Source: Nosocomiicoccus massiliensis (GTDB lineage: Bacteria; Bacillota; Bacilli; Staphylococcales; Salinicoccaceae). From it: a DNA stretch of 64,000 nucleotides. The stretch is taken from positions 310,001-374,000 of the forward strand of contig NZ_CP136964.1 in the NCBI RefSeq assembly GCF_002871345.2. The letters are read 5' to 3'. A program made the position numbers and the translations under genes. The notes beneath the pieces are model-generated. The model did not search any database. It was not told where the DNA came from and saw only the letters and a program-made list of their open reading frames with translations. Positions 17,483 to 26,261 of this stretch are shown in pieces (positions within the stretch are counted from its first letter, which is position 1; the number at the start of each line of letters is the position of its first letter).

Positions 17483-18500
17483 ATTAAAACAGTACGATGC
17501 AGAATTTCTTAAAAAGCTCGCGCATCTATTAAGTAATGGTTTTACTCAAAAACAAGCATTAATTTTTTTAGTAGAACAATATGAAGTTCTAAATATCAAA
17601 GATAAAACAAAGCTGTTAGAGCTCATACGAGATGGTAAAAATTTAGAAGAAATACTCACATATATTGGTTATAGCCCTGCAATACTTGCTCAAATTAGAT
17701 TTTCTGCTGTACACGGTGATTTAATTAATATTTTAGAATCGTGTTACTCATATATCACCAAGCGTAGACAAACGATTAAAAATTTAATGAAGTCACTTCA
17801 ATATCCGATTATTTTAATCTCTATATTTATAGTGATTTTAATCGTATTAAATTACACTGTTATTCCACAGTTCAATACACTATACGAAGCGATGGGTACA
17901 CATAAAAGTAATTTGATGACAATACTTACATTCATGCTGAACGTATTACCGAAAATCGTACTCGTTATCATATCAATTGCTATGATTTTTCTAATGTATA
18001 TATCAATCATATTGAGGTCTAATAATATAGAGTTAAAACAATCTCACTTATTAAAACTACCAATTATTAGCACTTACTATAAATATAATGTGACGTACAA
18101 GTTCTCAAGAGAATTAGGGCTCATGCTAAGTAACGGCATTGAATCAAAAGAAATTGTAAATATATTAAAAAATCAAAACTTGGATAATGAATTAAAGTAT
18201 TTAGGACAAACTATAGAGAAGTTATTATTGTCAGGTTTTTCGATGAGTGAAGCGGTTAAACAAATTCCACTCATCGATCAACGTATAATCCCATTCATTC
18301 AGCACGGAGAATATAATTCAAACGTCGGTAAAGAATTAAGTCTATATAGTGAATATGTCCTAGAAGGAATTATTTTTAAACTTGAAAAATTAACAAAGCG
18401 TATTCAACCGATCATATTCGTCATACTCGGTTTACTCGTTATTTGTCTATATCTCGTTATTGTATTACCTGTATTTCAAATGATGTCTGACTTAAATTAG
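17454..18500 (+). CDS. comGB: Competence pseudopilus membrane platform protein ComGB
   Basis: This 348-residue protein of the GspF family has two cytoplasmic helical repeats (LAHLLSNGFTQKQAL near residue 21 and SRELGLMLSNGIESKE near 218) and three hydrophobic membrane segments near 115-140, 163-185 and 315-340. That is the normal GspF plan. It anchors the ComGA ATPase and gathers pseudopilins. The start lies 29 bases inside the end of comGA. Confidence 0.9.
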   Translation: MKHIKRLKNKLKQYDAEFLKKLAHLLSNGFTQKQALIFLVEQYEVLNIKDKTKLLELIRDGKNLEEILTYIGYSPAILAQIRFSAVHGDLINILESCYSYITKRRQTIKNLMKSLQYPIILISIFIVILIVLNYTVIPQFNTLYEAMGTHKSNLMTILTFMLNVLPKIVLVIISIAMIFLMYISIILRSNNIELKQSHLLKLPIISTYYKYNVTYKFSRELGLMLSNGIESKEIVNILKNQNLDNELKYLGQTIEKLLLSGFSMSEAVKQIPLIDQRIIPFIQHGEYNSNVGKELSLYSEYVLEGIIFKLEKLTKRIQPIIFVILGLLVICLYLVIVLPVFQMMSDLN

Positions 18501-18510
18501 GAGGAAAACA

Positions 18511-18840
18511 ATGAAATTTAATATTAAAAAACTAATTCAAAAAAGTAAACAATCAGAAGGATTTACGTTAATAGAAATGTTACTCGTACTACTCGTCATC
18601 TCCGTGCTTATCATCTTAATTATCCCAAATATTGCAGCACAATCTAAAAACGTTCAAAACACTGGCTGTGACGCGCAAGTTAAGATGGTTCAAAGCCAGA
18701 TTGAGGCATATACGTTAAATGAAGGTGAAACACCAACTAACATTAACCAATTAGTGCCAAATTACTTAACAGATAAGCAAACATCATGTGCCAATGGAAC
18801 AGGGATCACAATTGTTAATGGACAAGCTACAAAAGAATGA
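18511..18840 (+). CDS. comGC: Major competence pseudopilin ComGC
   Basis: The 109-residue type IV prepilin has a basic leader ending SEG, then FTLIEMLLVLLVISVLIILIIP, with Glu at mature position 5 and the N-methyl-phenylalanine start. ComC cuts and methylates it. It also has two cysteines (GCDAQ and TSCANG) that can form the intramolecular disulfide known for ComGC. It is the main subunit of the DNA-uptake pseudopilus. GGAGG lies 7 bases before the ATG. Confidence 0.94.
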   Translation: MKFNIKKLIQKSKQSEGFTLIEMLLVLLVISVLIILIIPNIAAQSKNVQNTGCDAQVKMVQSQIEAYTLNEGETPTNINQLVPNYLTDKQTSCANGTGITIVNGQATKE

Positions 18841-19249
18841 TGGATTTACGATGATTGAAATGATACTTACATTATTTATTGTAAGTATCATTTTATTATC
18901 TACAATTACCTACATCCCAAGATATAACGAAAACAATTATGAAGATGAACTAAAAAATATAGAATACATATTTCAAAACGCCCAAATTAGAGCTCGTACG
19001 TATGATACATATCAACACGTTATTATCTATCATTCGACGAATGAAATTGTTCTGAAAGACTATAAACAATATTATGAAAAAAGGTATCAGCTTACATCTT
19101 GTTTTATCGTTGAAGGTGGATTAGAAGACGTCATTTACTATCCAACAGGAAATACATCAAAATTTGGCACGATGATATTAAATTGCGATGGCGATGTTAT
19201 TAAGATAATATTTCAAATTCAAAAGGGGAGGTATCGTATTGAAAGATGA
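18818..19249 (+). CDS. comGD: Minor competence pseudopilin ComGD
   Basis: The 143-residue prepilin-like protein starts MDKLQKNDG followed by FTMIEMILTLFIVSIILLS, the prepilin cleavage site and membrane helix with Glu at +5. I chose the ATG at 18818 because it gives a normal 9-residue leader; an in-frame ATG ten codons upstream would make an unusually long one. It overlaps comGC by 23 bases, so translation is coupled. Minor pseudopilins are thought to start pseudopilus assembly. Confidence 0.85.
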   Translation: MDKLQKNDGFTMIEMILTLFIVSIILLSTITYIPRYNENNYEDELKNIEYIFQNAQIRARTYDTYQHVIIYHSTNEIVLKDYKQYYEKRYQLTSCFIVEGGLEDVIYYPTGNTSKFGTMILNCDGDVIKIIFQIQKGRYRIER

Positions 19250-19502
19250 TGGTTTTTTATTAATCGATAGTGTCATCTCGTTGAAAATTATGCTTATAAT
19301 TACGACGATTTTAGTGCCAACAATCATTCATTTAAACCATGTAGACAAACAAGCAGATAATAAACTTGAAATGTTAAGGAGTCTTTATATAGAGATACAA
19401 AATAGTGAGGATCAAGATGATTTCTTAAAAAGTGAACGTTATTTTATAAGAGGTGATGAAATTTGTGAAGCGTCTGCAAATAGATGCATTAAAATTAAAT
19501 GA
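19239..19502 (+). CDS. comGE: Minor competence pseudopilin ComGE-like
   Basis: The 87-residue protein begins with TTG after AGGGGAGG and reads KDDG followed by FLLIDSVISLKIMLIITTILVP. It thus has a prepilin-type leader and helix, but Asp stands where mature Glu5 is expected. The rest is short and polar with a pair of cysteines near the end (CEASANRC). Position between comGD and comGF gives the name. Sequence identity to ComGE is too low for me to be sure without a search. Confidence 0.72.
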   Translation: MKDDGFLLIDSVISLKIMLIITTILVPTIIHLNHVDKQADNKLEMLRSLYIEIQNSEDQDDFLKSERYFIRGDEICEASANRCIKIK

Positions 19503-19887
19503 AGGTTTTACATATATTGAAATGTTACTGAGTCTATTTGTTCTATCTATGATCTTATTTATAACTATTCCAACGATACGACTATTTGGTTCGATTGAAT
19601 TAAATGAACAGAGTTTTGATATCGATGTTTTTATAGAAGACATTTTTGAAGTAGAAACAAATAAGAAAGATATTGTAATTACAAAAAACAGCCTTACTTT
19701 TGATAATGAACACGGAACGATTACGTATCGACTATCTAATAATCGTATTGTCAAATCGATAGACAAAAAAGGCTTTATTCCTTTGATGACGAACGTCCTT
19801 GAATTCAACGTTACAGAAGATAAACATCATGTATATATTATGATTGAAGAAGGCGATGAAACATATGAAATGTATATTAAAAAATGA
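19465..19887 (+). CDS. comGF: Minor competence pseudopilin ComGF
   Basis: The 140-residue protein has a leader ending LNEG and the helix FTYIEMLLSLFVLSMILFIT, with Glu at +5. The C-terminal half contains the ITYRLSNNRIVKSI stretch typical of ComGF. The start is set at GTG 19465, nine bases behind AGAGGTG; GTG 19453 or ATG 19456 in the same frame are alternatives but overlap that site. It overlaps comGE by 38 bases. Confidence 0.85.
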   Translation: MKRLQIDALKLNEGFTYIEMLLSLFVLSMILFITIPTIRLFGSIELNEQSFDIDVFIEDIFEVETNKKDIVITKNSLTFDNEHGTITYRLSNNRIVKSIDKKGFIPLMTNVLEFNVTEDKHHVYIMIEEGDETYEMYIKK

Positions 19888-20038
19888 TGGATTTATAAGT
19901 GTCACATCGTTAATCATATTAGGTTTTATAACAAATGTTTTCTACACATATTATATGCGCTTATATATGATCATTGAGATTAAAATGAATCTTATTTATT
20001 ATTATGAAAGTAAGGTTAAATTGTTTTTAGGAGCATAG
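19865..20038 (+). CDS. comGG: Last comG-operon pseudopilin-like protein (ComGG position)
   Basis: This 57-residue product starts MKCILKNDG and continues FISVTSLIILGFITNVFYTYY. It keeps the glycine-phenylalanine prepilin site but lacks Glu5 (Thr instead). It overlaps comGF by 23 bases and is followed 2 bases later by aroK. It is much shorter than B. subtilis ComGG (over 100 residues). It may be a reduced ComGG; the call is positional. An upstream in-frame ATG at 19844 is possible but would lengthen the leader. Confidence 0.62.
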   Translation: MKCILKNDGFISVTSLIILGFITNVFYTYYMRLYMIIEIKMNLIYYYESKVKLFLGA

Positions 20039-20040
20039 CT

Positions 20041-20517
20041 ATGATATTAATAGGATTTATGGGTGTTGGTAAAACAACTGCTGGTCAAAAGTTAAGTGAG
20101 ATAACACAAAAGGAATTTATAGACTTAGACGTATATATAGAAAACAAGCATCAAAAAATATCTGACATATTTAAAAATTACGGTGAAAGTGTATTTCGGA
20201 AATACGAATATGACGCACTAAAAGAATGTTTAGATGTAGACATACTATCTACTGGTGGTGGGATTGTAGAATATGAACCGTCTCTCAATCTTTTAAAAGA
20301 ATCTACTCAACTAGTGATCTATATCGATGCACCGTTCGAGGAAATATATAAACGTATTAAAAATGATAGCAGTAGACCCAATGCATTAAGATCATATGAA
20401 GAATTACAAGATTTATATGAAAAACGTAGACCTCTATATAAGAGCATTGCTGATATTACGATAAGGAACGAAACGACGGTAGATGAATTAATTCACAAAC
20501 TTTTAATCGTTGAATAA
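20041..20517 (+). CDS. aroK: Shikimate kinase
   Basis: The 158-residue P-loop kinase phosphorylates shikimate in the chorismate pathway. It shows GFMGVGKTT (Walker A, residues 5-13), the DLD shikimate-binding triad near 29-31, the STGGGI loop near 78 and the KRRPLYKSIA lid/adenine region near 133. AGGAG precedes the ATG. It follows the comG operon after 2 bases, so at least part of its expression is from the comG transcript, a linkage also seen in Staphylococcus. Confidence 0.93.
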   Translation: MILIGFMGVGKTTAGQKLSEITQKEFIDLDVYIENKHQKISDIFKNYGESVFRKYEYDALKECLDVDILSTGGGIVEYEPSLNLLKESTQLVIYIDAPFEEIYKRIKNDSSRPNALRSYEELQDLYEKRRPLYKSIADITIRNETTVDELIHKLLIVE

Positions 20518-20537
20518 TTGAGTTAACAGTATTTAAG

Positions 20538-20566
20538 TTGCAATTTGTGAATATAGTATATATAAT
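20538..20566 (+). promoter_or_regulatory. Promoter of the glycine riboswitch and gcv operon
   Basis: TTGCAA (20538-20543) and TATAAT (20561-20566) are separated by exactly 17 bases. Transcription should start near 20573, about 40 bases before the riboswitch core. Confidence 0.75.
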
Positions 20567-20612
20567 GAATTCGGATACAAAATCATTGAAAATTGATGTT
20601 TTCGGTTGAACG

Positions 20613-20750
20613 ATGTCGGAGAGAACGTATAATTACGTCGCCGAAGGAGCAAGCCTTTTTAGGTGAATCTCTCAGGCAAAAGGACGATATCGTGACGAAT
20701 CCTGAAGATATTTCAACAGGGCACTTTTTAATTAAAGTGTCCTTTTTTTT
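20613..20750 (+). ncRNA. Glycine riboswitch (single aptamer) with terminator expression platform
   Basis: The conserved glycine aptamer core is present once: GGAGAGAAC, then CGCCGAAGGAGCAAG, then GTGAATCTCTCAGGCAAAAGGAC. A further short segment (GACGAATCCTG) follows, of the kind seen as a ghost aptamer in single-aptamer versions. The expression platform is a hairpin GGGCACTTT / AAAGTGTCC followed by eight T (20719-20750). In known systems glycine binding prevents the terminator and turns on the glycine cleavage genes, which start 18 bases after it. No second full aptamer is visible. Confidence 0.92.
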
Positions 20751-20767
20751 ATAAAAAGGGGGATATT

Positions 20768-21841
20768 ATGAGTGAACTAAAGAAAACACCACTTAATGAT
20801 TATTATCGTGAAGTTGGTGCAAAACTTGTAGATTTTGGCGGCTGGGAAATGCCTGTTCAATTTACGAGTATTATTGATGAACATAACGCTGTACGCGAAG
20901 ACGTTGGTATTTTTGATGTCTCTCATATGGGAGAATTCAAAGTTACAGGTAGTGAAGCAGTTGACTTTTTAAACTACGCATTAACAAATGACGTATCTAA
21001 ATTAAAAGTTAATCGTGCGCAGTATACGACAATTTGTAACGAAGACGGTGGAGTAATTGATGATTTATTAATTTATCGTCTAGATGACAATACGTTCTTC
21101 TTAGTTCCGAATGCTGGAAACAAAGACACAGATTATGAATGGTTAACTAAGATTGATGGCTATGACGTAGAAATATCAGATGAGTCAGATGATTACGCTG
21201 TAATCGCAATTCAAGGGCCAAATTCAAGAGCGATGGTACAAAAACACGTTGACGAAGATCTTTCAGAGATGAAAATGTTCGACGCAAAACAAAATGTATC
21301 ACTTGCTGGACAAGAAGTACTATTATCTCAAAGTGGTTATACAGGAGAAGATGGTTTTGAAATTTATATGAAGCCAGATTCATTAGAAGAATTATGGAAA
21401 CTATTCAAAGATGATGGTGCAACTGAATGTGGTCTTGGTGCGAGAGATACGTTAAGACTTGAAGCTGGTTTACCACTTCACGGTCAAGATTTATCTCCAG
21501 AAATTACTCCAATAGAAGCAAGAATCGGATTTGCTGTAAATGCAAACAAAGATAAATTTATTGGTAGTGATATCTTAAAAGATCAAAAAGCAAATGGTGC
21601 TCCACGTCGTTTATCCGCATTTGAAATGACTGGTAAAGGTATTCCAAGAACTGACTATGAAGTATTTGATACTGAAGGTAACAAAGTGGGATACGTTACA
21701 AGTGGTACAAAATCACCATCCTCTGGTAAAGCAATTGGATTTGCTTTAGTAGACACTGACTTCTATGAAGACGGTAAGGAATTTATCGTTAAAGTTCGTA
21801 AACGTGAAATTCCAGCTCAGTTTGTTAAAAATTTTAAATAA
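20768..21841 (+). CDS. gcvT: Glycine cleavage system T protein (aminomethyltransferase)
   Basis: The 357-residue tetrahydrofolate-dependent enzyme takes the aminomethyl group from the lipoylated H protein, releasing ammonia and forming methylene-THF. Motifs include KTPLNDYYREVGAKLVDFGGWEMPVQF at the N-terminus, FDVSHMGEF near residue 49, GYTGEDGFEIY near 190 and LRLEAGLPLHGQDL near 226. The C-terminal barrel is complete and the length is normal. It is the first gene after the glycine riboswitch. AAAAGGGGG precedes its ATG. Confidence 0.96.
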   Translation: MSELKKTPLNDYYREVGAKLVDFGGWEMPVQFTSIIDEHNAVREDVGIFDVSHMGEFKVTGSEAVDFLNYALTNDVSKLKVNRAQYTTICNEDGGVIDDLLIYRLDDNTFFLVPNAGNKDTDYEWLTKIDGYDVEISDESDDYAVIAIQGPNSRAMVQKHVDEDLSEMKMFDAKQNVSLAGQEVLLSQSGYTGEDGFEIYMKPDSLEELWKLFKDDGATECGLGARDTLRLEAGLPLHGQDLSPEITPIEARIGFAVNANKDKFIGSDILKDQKANGAPRRLSAFEMTGKGIPRTDYEVFDTEGNKVGYVTSGTKSPSSGKAIGFALVDTDFYEDGKEFIVKVRKREIPAQFVKNFK

Positions 21842-21868
21842 AACATTAAACTTTTAAGGAGTGTAAAT

Positions 21869-23212
21869 ATGAGTCATCGTTATTTACCAGTAACAGAAAA
21901 AGACAAGCAAGAGATGCTAGATGTCATTGGCATTAAAGATGTTAATGAACTATTTTCAGATATCCCTGAAGAAGTAAGATTTAAAGGCGATTTAAATATT
22001 GAACCAGCTAAAGATGAACATTCACTAGTGAGAGAAATGACGCAAATTGCTAACAAAAACATTACGTCAGTTACTCACACATCATTTTTAGGTGCAGGTG
22101 TATATGATCATTATATTCCTTCGGTTGTAGATTCTATTATCTCTAGATCCGAATTCTATACTGCATACACACCATATCAACCTGAAGTTTCTCAAGGTGA
22201 ATTACAAGCAATCTTTGAATTCCAAACGATTATCTCAGAATTAACAGGCTTACCAATTGCAAACTCATCAATGTATGATGGAGCAACTGCATTTGCTGAA
22301 GGTGCAACGATGGCTGCTGGTGCAACGAGAAAGAAAAAAGTTGTTGTATCAGGTGCAGTTCATCCTCAAACGTTAGAAGTCGTCAAGACTTATGCAAACG
22401 CTCAAAATGTAGAAGTAGTTGTCGCTGATTTAGACGGAACTAAGACTGACTTAAAACATCTTGAAGAATTAGCAGATGAAGACACAGCAGCAGTAATGGT
22501 ACAATATCCAAACTTCTTTGGTTCAATTGAAGATTTAGAAGCAATCGAAAAGATTGCACATAAGCATAAAGGGTTATTCATTGTAAACTCTAACCCACTT
22601 GCACTTTCATTACTTACACCTCCAGGTGAATTCGGTGCAGATATCGTTACTGGGGACACACAAGTATTCGGTATCCCGTCACAATTCGGTGGACCACACT
22701 GTGGATACTTTGCAGCGACTAAAAAATTAATGAGAAGAATGCCAGGACGCCTTGTCGGACAAACTAAAGATGACGAAGGTAACCGTGGTTTCGTATTAAC
22801 TTTACAAGCACGTGAACAACATATTCGTCGTGAAAAAGCGACTTCAAACATCTGTTCAAACCAAGCGTTAAACGCTCTAGCATCATCAATTGCAATGAGT
22901 GCTTTAGGTAAGTATGGTGCGGTAGAGATGGCAGAAAACAACATCCAAAATGCACATTACGCAAAAGAAGCGTTTAAATCAGCTGGGTTTGAAGTATTTG
23001 GTGATATGAACTTTAACGAGTTTGTCGTTAAGTTAAACAAAGATGTCACTGAAATTAATGATGAGTTATATGAAGACGGATTTATCGGTGGTTATGATTT
23101 AGGATTAGACTTTGAAGCGTTCAAAAATCATATGCTAATCGCTGTTACAGAACTACGTACAAAAGATGAAATTGACGCGTTTGTTGAAAGGTTAGGTGCT
23201 TATAATGGCTAA
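21869..23212 (+). CDS. gcvPA: Glycine dehydrogenase (decarboxylating) subunit 1
   Basis: The 447-residue N-terminal half of the split P protein pairs with GcvPB. It carries [16 protein letters not shown] near residue 74, [20 protein letters not shown] near 97 and [12 protein letters not shown] near 272, all typical of the family. The pair decarboxylates glycine and loads the H-protein lipoyl arm. Bacilli and staphylococci use this split form, whereas E. coli has one chain. It overlaps gcvPB by 8 bases. Confidence 0.96.
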   Translation: MSHRYLPVTEKDKQEMLDVIGIKDVNELFSDIPEEVRFKGDLNIEPAKDEHSLVREMTQIANKNITSVTHTSFLGAGVYDHYIPSVVDSIISRSEFYTAYTPYQPEVSQGELQAIFEFQTIISELTGLPIANSSMYDGATAFAEGATMAAGATRKKKVVVSGAVHPQTLEVVKTYANAQNVEVVVADLDGTKTDLKHLEELADEDTAAVMVQYPNFFGSIEDLEAIEKIAHKHKGLFIVNSNPLALSLLTPPGEFGADIVTGDTQVFGIPSQFGGPHCGYFAATKKLMRRMPGRLVGQTKDDEGNRGFVLTLQAREQHIRREKATSNICSNQALNALASSIAMSALGKYGAVEMAENNIQNAHYAKEAFKSAGFEVFGDMNFNEFVVKLNKDVTEINDELYEDGFIGGYDLGLDFEAFKNHMLIAVTELRTKDEIDAFVERLGAYNG

Positions 23213-24689
23213 AAAAGGTTCAAGCCCATTAATTTTTGAAAGAAGTATTGAAGATCGTTATGCATATTCGTTACCTAAACTTGAAATCGAGAAAAAAGAA
23301 CTTTCTAGTTTATTAGATGATAAATTTATCCGTAAAGAAAAAGCTGAGTTACCAGAAATTAGTGAACTTGATTTAATTCGTCACTACACTGAACTCTCAA
23401 ACAAAAACTGGGGAATCGACTCAGGATTCTATCCATTAGGATCTTGTACGATGAAATACAACCCTAAAATTAACGAACAAGTTGCTCGTCTTGCTGGATT
23501 TGCTTATTCACATCCATTACAAAACGAAAAAGCAATCCAAGGATCATTAGAAGTAACTTATCGTTTACAAGAATCATTAAAAGAAATTACTGGGATGGAT
23601 GAAATCTCATTACAATCAGCAGCAGGAGCTCAAGGTGAGTGGACAGCTTTAATTATGATTAAAGCATTCCACGAAGCAAACGGCGACTTCCAAAGAACAG
23701 AAGTAATTGTTCCAGACTCAGCACACGGAACAAACCCAGCTTCAGCAACAGTTGCTGGATTCGATTCAGTTACAGTTAAATCAAACGAAGACGGAACTGT
23801 AGATATCGAAGACTTAAAACGTGTTGTAAGTGATAAAACTGCAGCAATCATGTTAACTAACCCGAATACTCTTGGTCTATTCGAAAAAGATATTTTAGAA
23901 ATTAGAGATATCGTACACGGTGCGGGTGGTAAGTTATACTATGACGGCGCGAACTTAAACGCGATTATGGCTAAAGTTCGTCCTGGAGACATGGGCTTTG
24001 ACGCAGTACACTTAAACTTACACAAAACATTCACTGGTCCACACGGTGGTGGTGGTCCTGGTTCAGGTCCTATCGGAGTTAAAGCGGACTTAGCGAAATT
24101 CTTACCAAAACCTCACGTTAAAAAAGAGGGAGATACGTATAAACTCGATAACGATATTCCACAAAGTGTTGGGCGCGTAAAACCTTACTTTGGTAACTTT
24201 GCGATTTACTTACGTGCATACACGTACATCAGAACGATGGGGCCAGAGGGGCTTAAAAAGGTTTCTGAAGATGCAGTGTTAAATGCGAACTACATGATGA
24301 GACGTCTTGAAGGTACTTATCATTTACCATACACACAACACTGTAAACACGAATTTGTTTTAAGCGGTGTGAATCAGAAGAAAGAAGGAGCACGTACTCT
24401 AGATATAGCAAAACGTTTATTAGATTACGGTTATCACCCACCAACAATCTACTTCCCACTTAACGTTGAAGAAGGTTTAATGATTGAGCCTACTGAAACA
24501 GAGTCGAAAGAAACGTTAGATGGATTTATCGATGCATTACTAAATATCGATAAAGAAATCAAAGAAGATTTAGACTTAGTATTAGAAGCTCCACATACAA
24601 CAGTAATCGGAAGACTTGATGAAACACTTGCAGCACGTCATCCAGTATTACGTTATGAAAAAGAAGATATTATCGAAGATAAAAAATAA
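23205..24689 (+). CDS. gcvPB: Glycine dehydrogenase (decarboxylating) subunit 2
   Basis: This 494-residue C-terminal half of the P protein holds the pyridoxal phosphate lysine in [31 protein letters not shown] near residue 75 and [11 protein letters not shown] near 135 are family marks. I set the start at ATG 23205, which overlaps the gcvPA stop and follows AGGTTAGGTG. The gene for the H protein is not in this operon and must be elsewhere. A terminator follows. Confidence 0.95.
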   Translation: MAKKGSSPLIFERSIEDRYAYSLPKLEIEKKELSSLLDDKFIRKEKAELPEISELDLIRHYTELSNKNWGIDSGFYPLGSCTMKYNPKINEQVARLAGFAYSHPLQNEKAIQGSLEVTYRLQESLKEITGMDEISLQSAAGAQGEWTALIMIKAFHEANGDFQRTEVIVPDSAHGTNPASATVAGFDSVTVKSNEDGTVDIEDLKRVVSDKTAAIMLTNPNTLGLFEKDILEIRDIVHGAGGKLYYDGANLNAIMAKVRPGDMGFDAVHLNLHKTFTGPHGGGGPGSGPIGVKADLAKFLPKPHVKKEGDTYKLDNDIPQSVGRVKPYFGNFAIYLRAYTYIRTMGPEGLKKVSEDAVLNANYMMRRLEGTYHLPYTQHCKHEFVLSGVNQKKEGARTLDIAKRLLDYGYHPPTIYFPLNVEEGLMIEPTETESKETLDGFIDALLNIDKEIKEDLDLVLEAPHTTVIGRLDETLAARHPVLRYEKEDIIEDKK

Positions 24690-24691
24690 TT

Positions 24692-24726
24692 GAAAAAGCG
24701 ATTCGAATTTTTCGAATCGCTTTTTC
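24692..24726. terminator. Bidirectional terminator after gcvPB
   Basis: A perfect 16-bp stem (GAAAAAGCGATTCGAA and its complement) with a TTT loop ends both gcvPB and the convergent rhodanese-like gene. Confidence 0.93.
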
Positions 24727-24727
24727 T

Positions 24728-25111
24728 TTATTTAGAATTAATTTTACCAGTCCATTTAGCGATACCACTTTTTAATACGTAAATATCTTTATGACCCTGT
24801 TTCTTTAAAATTCTTGCAGCTCTTAGCGCTGTACGACCATTTTGGTCGTATAAGTGTACAGGTTGGTCTGTACGTAGTGATTTCGCTCTCGTATTAAATG
24901 TGCTTAGAGGGATGTTACGCGCACCTAATATATGTCCGTGCTTATAAGAATCTTTTTCTCGTAAGTCGACGAGTTGCACTTTACGTAAGTTTTGACTAAA
25001 TTCTTCTTCACCTACAATATTAACTCCTCTAACACTTAATACAGCATTAATTATAAATAAAACTATTAAAATAGCTAAAACAATTAATAAAATTATTGTC
25101 GTAGTACTCAC
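24728..25111 (-). CDS. Membrane-anchored rhodanese-like domain protein lacking the catalytic cysteine
   Basis: The 127-residue protein has one N-terminal membrane segment (about residues 5-25) followed by a rhodanese domain: VQLVDLREKDSYKHGHILGARNIPL, then the loop HLYDQNGRTALRAA. The cysteine that normally opens this loop (CxxGxR) is replaced by Asp in YDQNGR, so sulfur transfer is not expected. Start GTG 25111 follows AAAGGAG by 7 bases. It is the YqhL-like neighbour of lipM found in staphylococci and bacilli. A binding or regulatory role is possible. Confidence 0.85.
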   Translation of the reverse strand: MSTTTIILLIVLAILIVLFIINAVLSVRGVNIVGEEEFSQNLRKVQLVDLREKDSYKHGHILGARNIPLSTFNTRAKSLRTDQPVHLYDQNGRTALRAARILKKQGHKDIYVLKSGIAKWTGKINSK

Positions 25112-25191
25112 ACAATCGCTCCTTTTTAGATACAATATATATTATAGTGTGTTTGTCACAATTTTAAAAGTGTAATCTGGGGGAGAGAAAT

Positions 25192-26007
25192 TTGACAGCA
25201 AAATGGAGTTATATTAAAAGTGGTAAACAAGATGCGTTTTATAACATGGCGCTAGACGAATTACTCATGAAGAAAGTTGAGAAGGGTGAGATTAATCCAG
25301 TATTACGTTTGTATGAGTGGGAAATCCCAACTCTGTCAATCGGTTATTTTCAAAAGATACATAGAGAAATCGATGTTGAAAAAGTAAAAGAGTATGGCTA
25401 CCAGCTCGTAAGGCGTAAAACGGGTGGTCGCGGTGTATTACACGATAAAGAACTAACGTACAGTCTCGTGTTACCTGAAAATTACGAAGGAATGCCACAT
25501 ACTGTAACAGAAAGTTATAAAGTATTATCGATGGGATTACTAGAAGGGTTTAAAAATTTAGGTTTAGACGCTTATTTTAGTATTCCGGAAAAAACTAAAA
25601 CAGAAATACGTTCGAGCGTATGTTTTGATACACCGAGCTGGTATGAACTTGTCGTTGAAGGAAGAAAAATCGCAGGAAGTGCACAGACAAGAAATGATGG
25701 TGTTATTATGCAACACGGTTCAATACTTCTAGATGTTGATATCGATCATCTATTTGATATGTTTAAATTTACAAATGAACGTTTTAAACAAAAAATGAAA
25801 AGTGATTTTAAATCAAAGGCTGTTCCGATTAATGATCTAACAGACAAAAATATAACAGTCGATGAATTATACATAGCATTTAAAGACGGATTTGAAAAAG
25901 GATTATCAATGACAACGACGGAATATACGTTAACAGAAGACGATTTAAACCAACTTGACGTCTTAATCGAGAAATACAAATCTGAAGAATGGAATTATAA
26001 ACGATAA
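25192..26007 (+). CDS. lipM: Octanoyl-[GcvH]:protein N-octanoyltransferase LipM
   Basis: The 271-residue enzyme moves octanoate from acyl carrier protein to GcvH, the first step of lipoate synthesis. RRKTGGRGVLHDKELTYS near residue 71 and VCFDTPSWYELVVEGRKIAGSAQTR near 143-167 match LipM, with the catalytic cysteine in VCFD. The start is TTG, behind GGGGGAGAG. It lies beside the glycine cleavage genes, which need a lipoylated H protein, and serves the BKD complex encoded at 39-43 kb too. Confidence 0.94.
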   Translation: MTAKWSYIKSGKQDAFYNMALDELLMKKVEKGEINPVLRLYEWEIPTLSIGYFQKIHREIDVEKVKEYGYQLVRRKTGGRGVLHDKELTYSLVLPENYEGMPHTVTESYKVLSMGLLEGFKNLGLDAYFSIPEKTKTEIRSSVCFDTPSWYELVVEGRKIAGSAQTRNDGVIMQHGSILLDVDIDHLFDMFKFTNERFKQKMKSDFKSKAVPINDLTDKNITVDELYIAFKDGFEKGLSMTTTEYTLTEDDLNQLDVLIEKYKSEEWNYKR

Positions 26008-26010
26008 TAA

Positions 26011-26049
26011 AAAACGTAAGTTTAGAATTAATCTCTAAACTTACGTTTT
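26011..26049. terminator. Bidirectional terminator at the lipM / SA1362-like junction
   Basis: A perfect 16-bp stem AAAACGTAAGTTTAGA / TCTAAACTTACGTTTT surrounds a 7-base loop. It overlaps the last codons of the minus-strand gene. Confidence 0.85.
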
Positions 26050-26258
26050 CTTTTCGTTTTACGGACCGCACGTCTATATTTTCTTTCGTCTTCAGATAAA
26101 ATGAAGAAGTAATATATACCATAAAAAATTAAACCAATAATGACTAAAGAAACAGCCATATTAAATATTAAATTAAAAACAGTATCTAAATTAGTGAGAA
26201 GACCAATAATTGCTATGATAATTACGATATAAAATAATATTTTTTTCAATTGAATCAA
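26028..26258 (-). CDS. Small membrane protein, SA1362 family-like
   Basis: The 76-residue protein has two hydrophobic segments (about residues 5-22 and 30-52) and then a strongly basic cytoplasmic tail RKYRRAVRKTKRKRKFRD. Position between lipM and a lipoprotein gene before pepQ is the place of the S. aureus SA1362 family. No function is known. It follows the lipoprotein gene by 3 bases and is likely cotranscribed with it. Confidence 0.65.
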   Translation of the reverse strand: MIQLKKILFYIVIIIAIIGLLTNLDTVFNLIFNMAVSLVIIGLIFYGIYYFFILSEDERKYRRAVRKTKRKRKFRD

Positions 26259-26261
26259 CCT

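Noticed and set aside
20690..20720. Second glycine aptamer
   Set aside because: The GGAGAG and CGCCGAAGG core parts do not recur; only a short ghost-like segment is present.
22402..22944. 180-codon frame on the minus strand inside gcvPA
   Set aside because: No ribosome site, no recognisable domain, and gcvPA on the plus strand is fully conserved; it is a shadow of codon bias.
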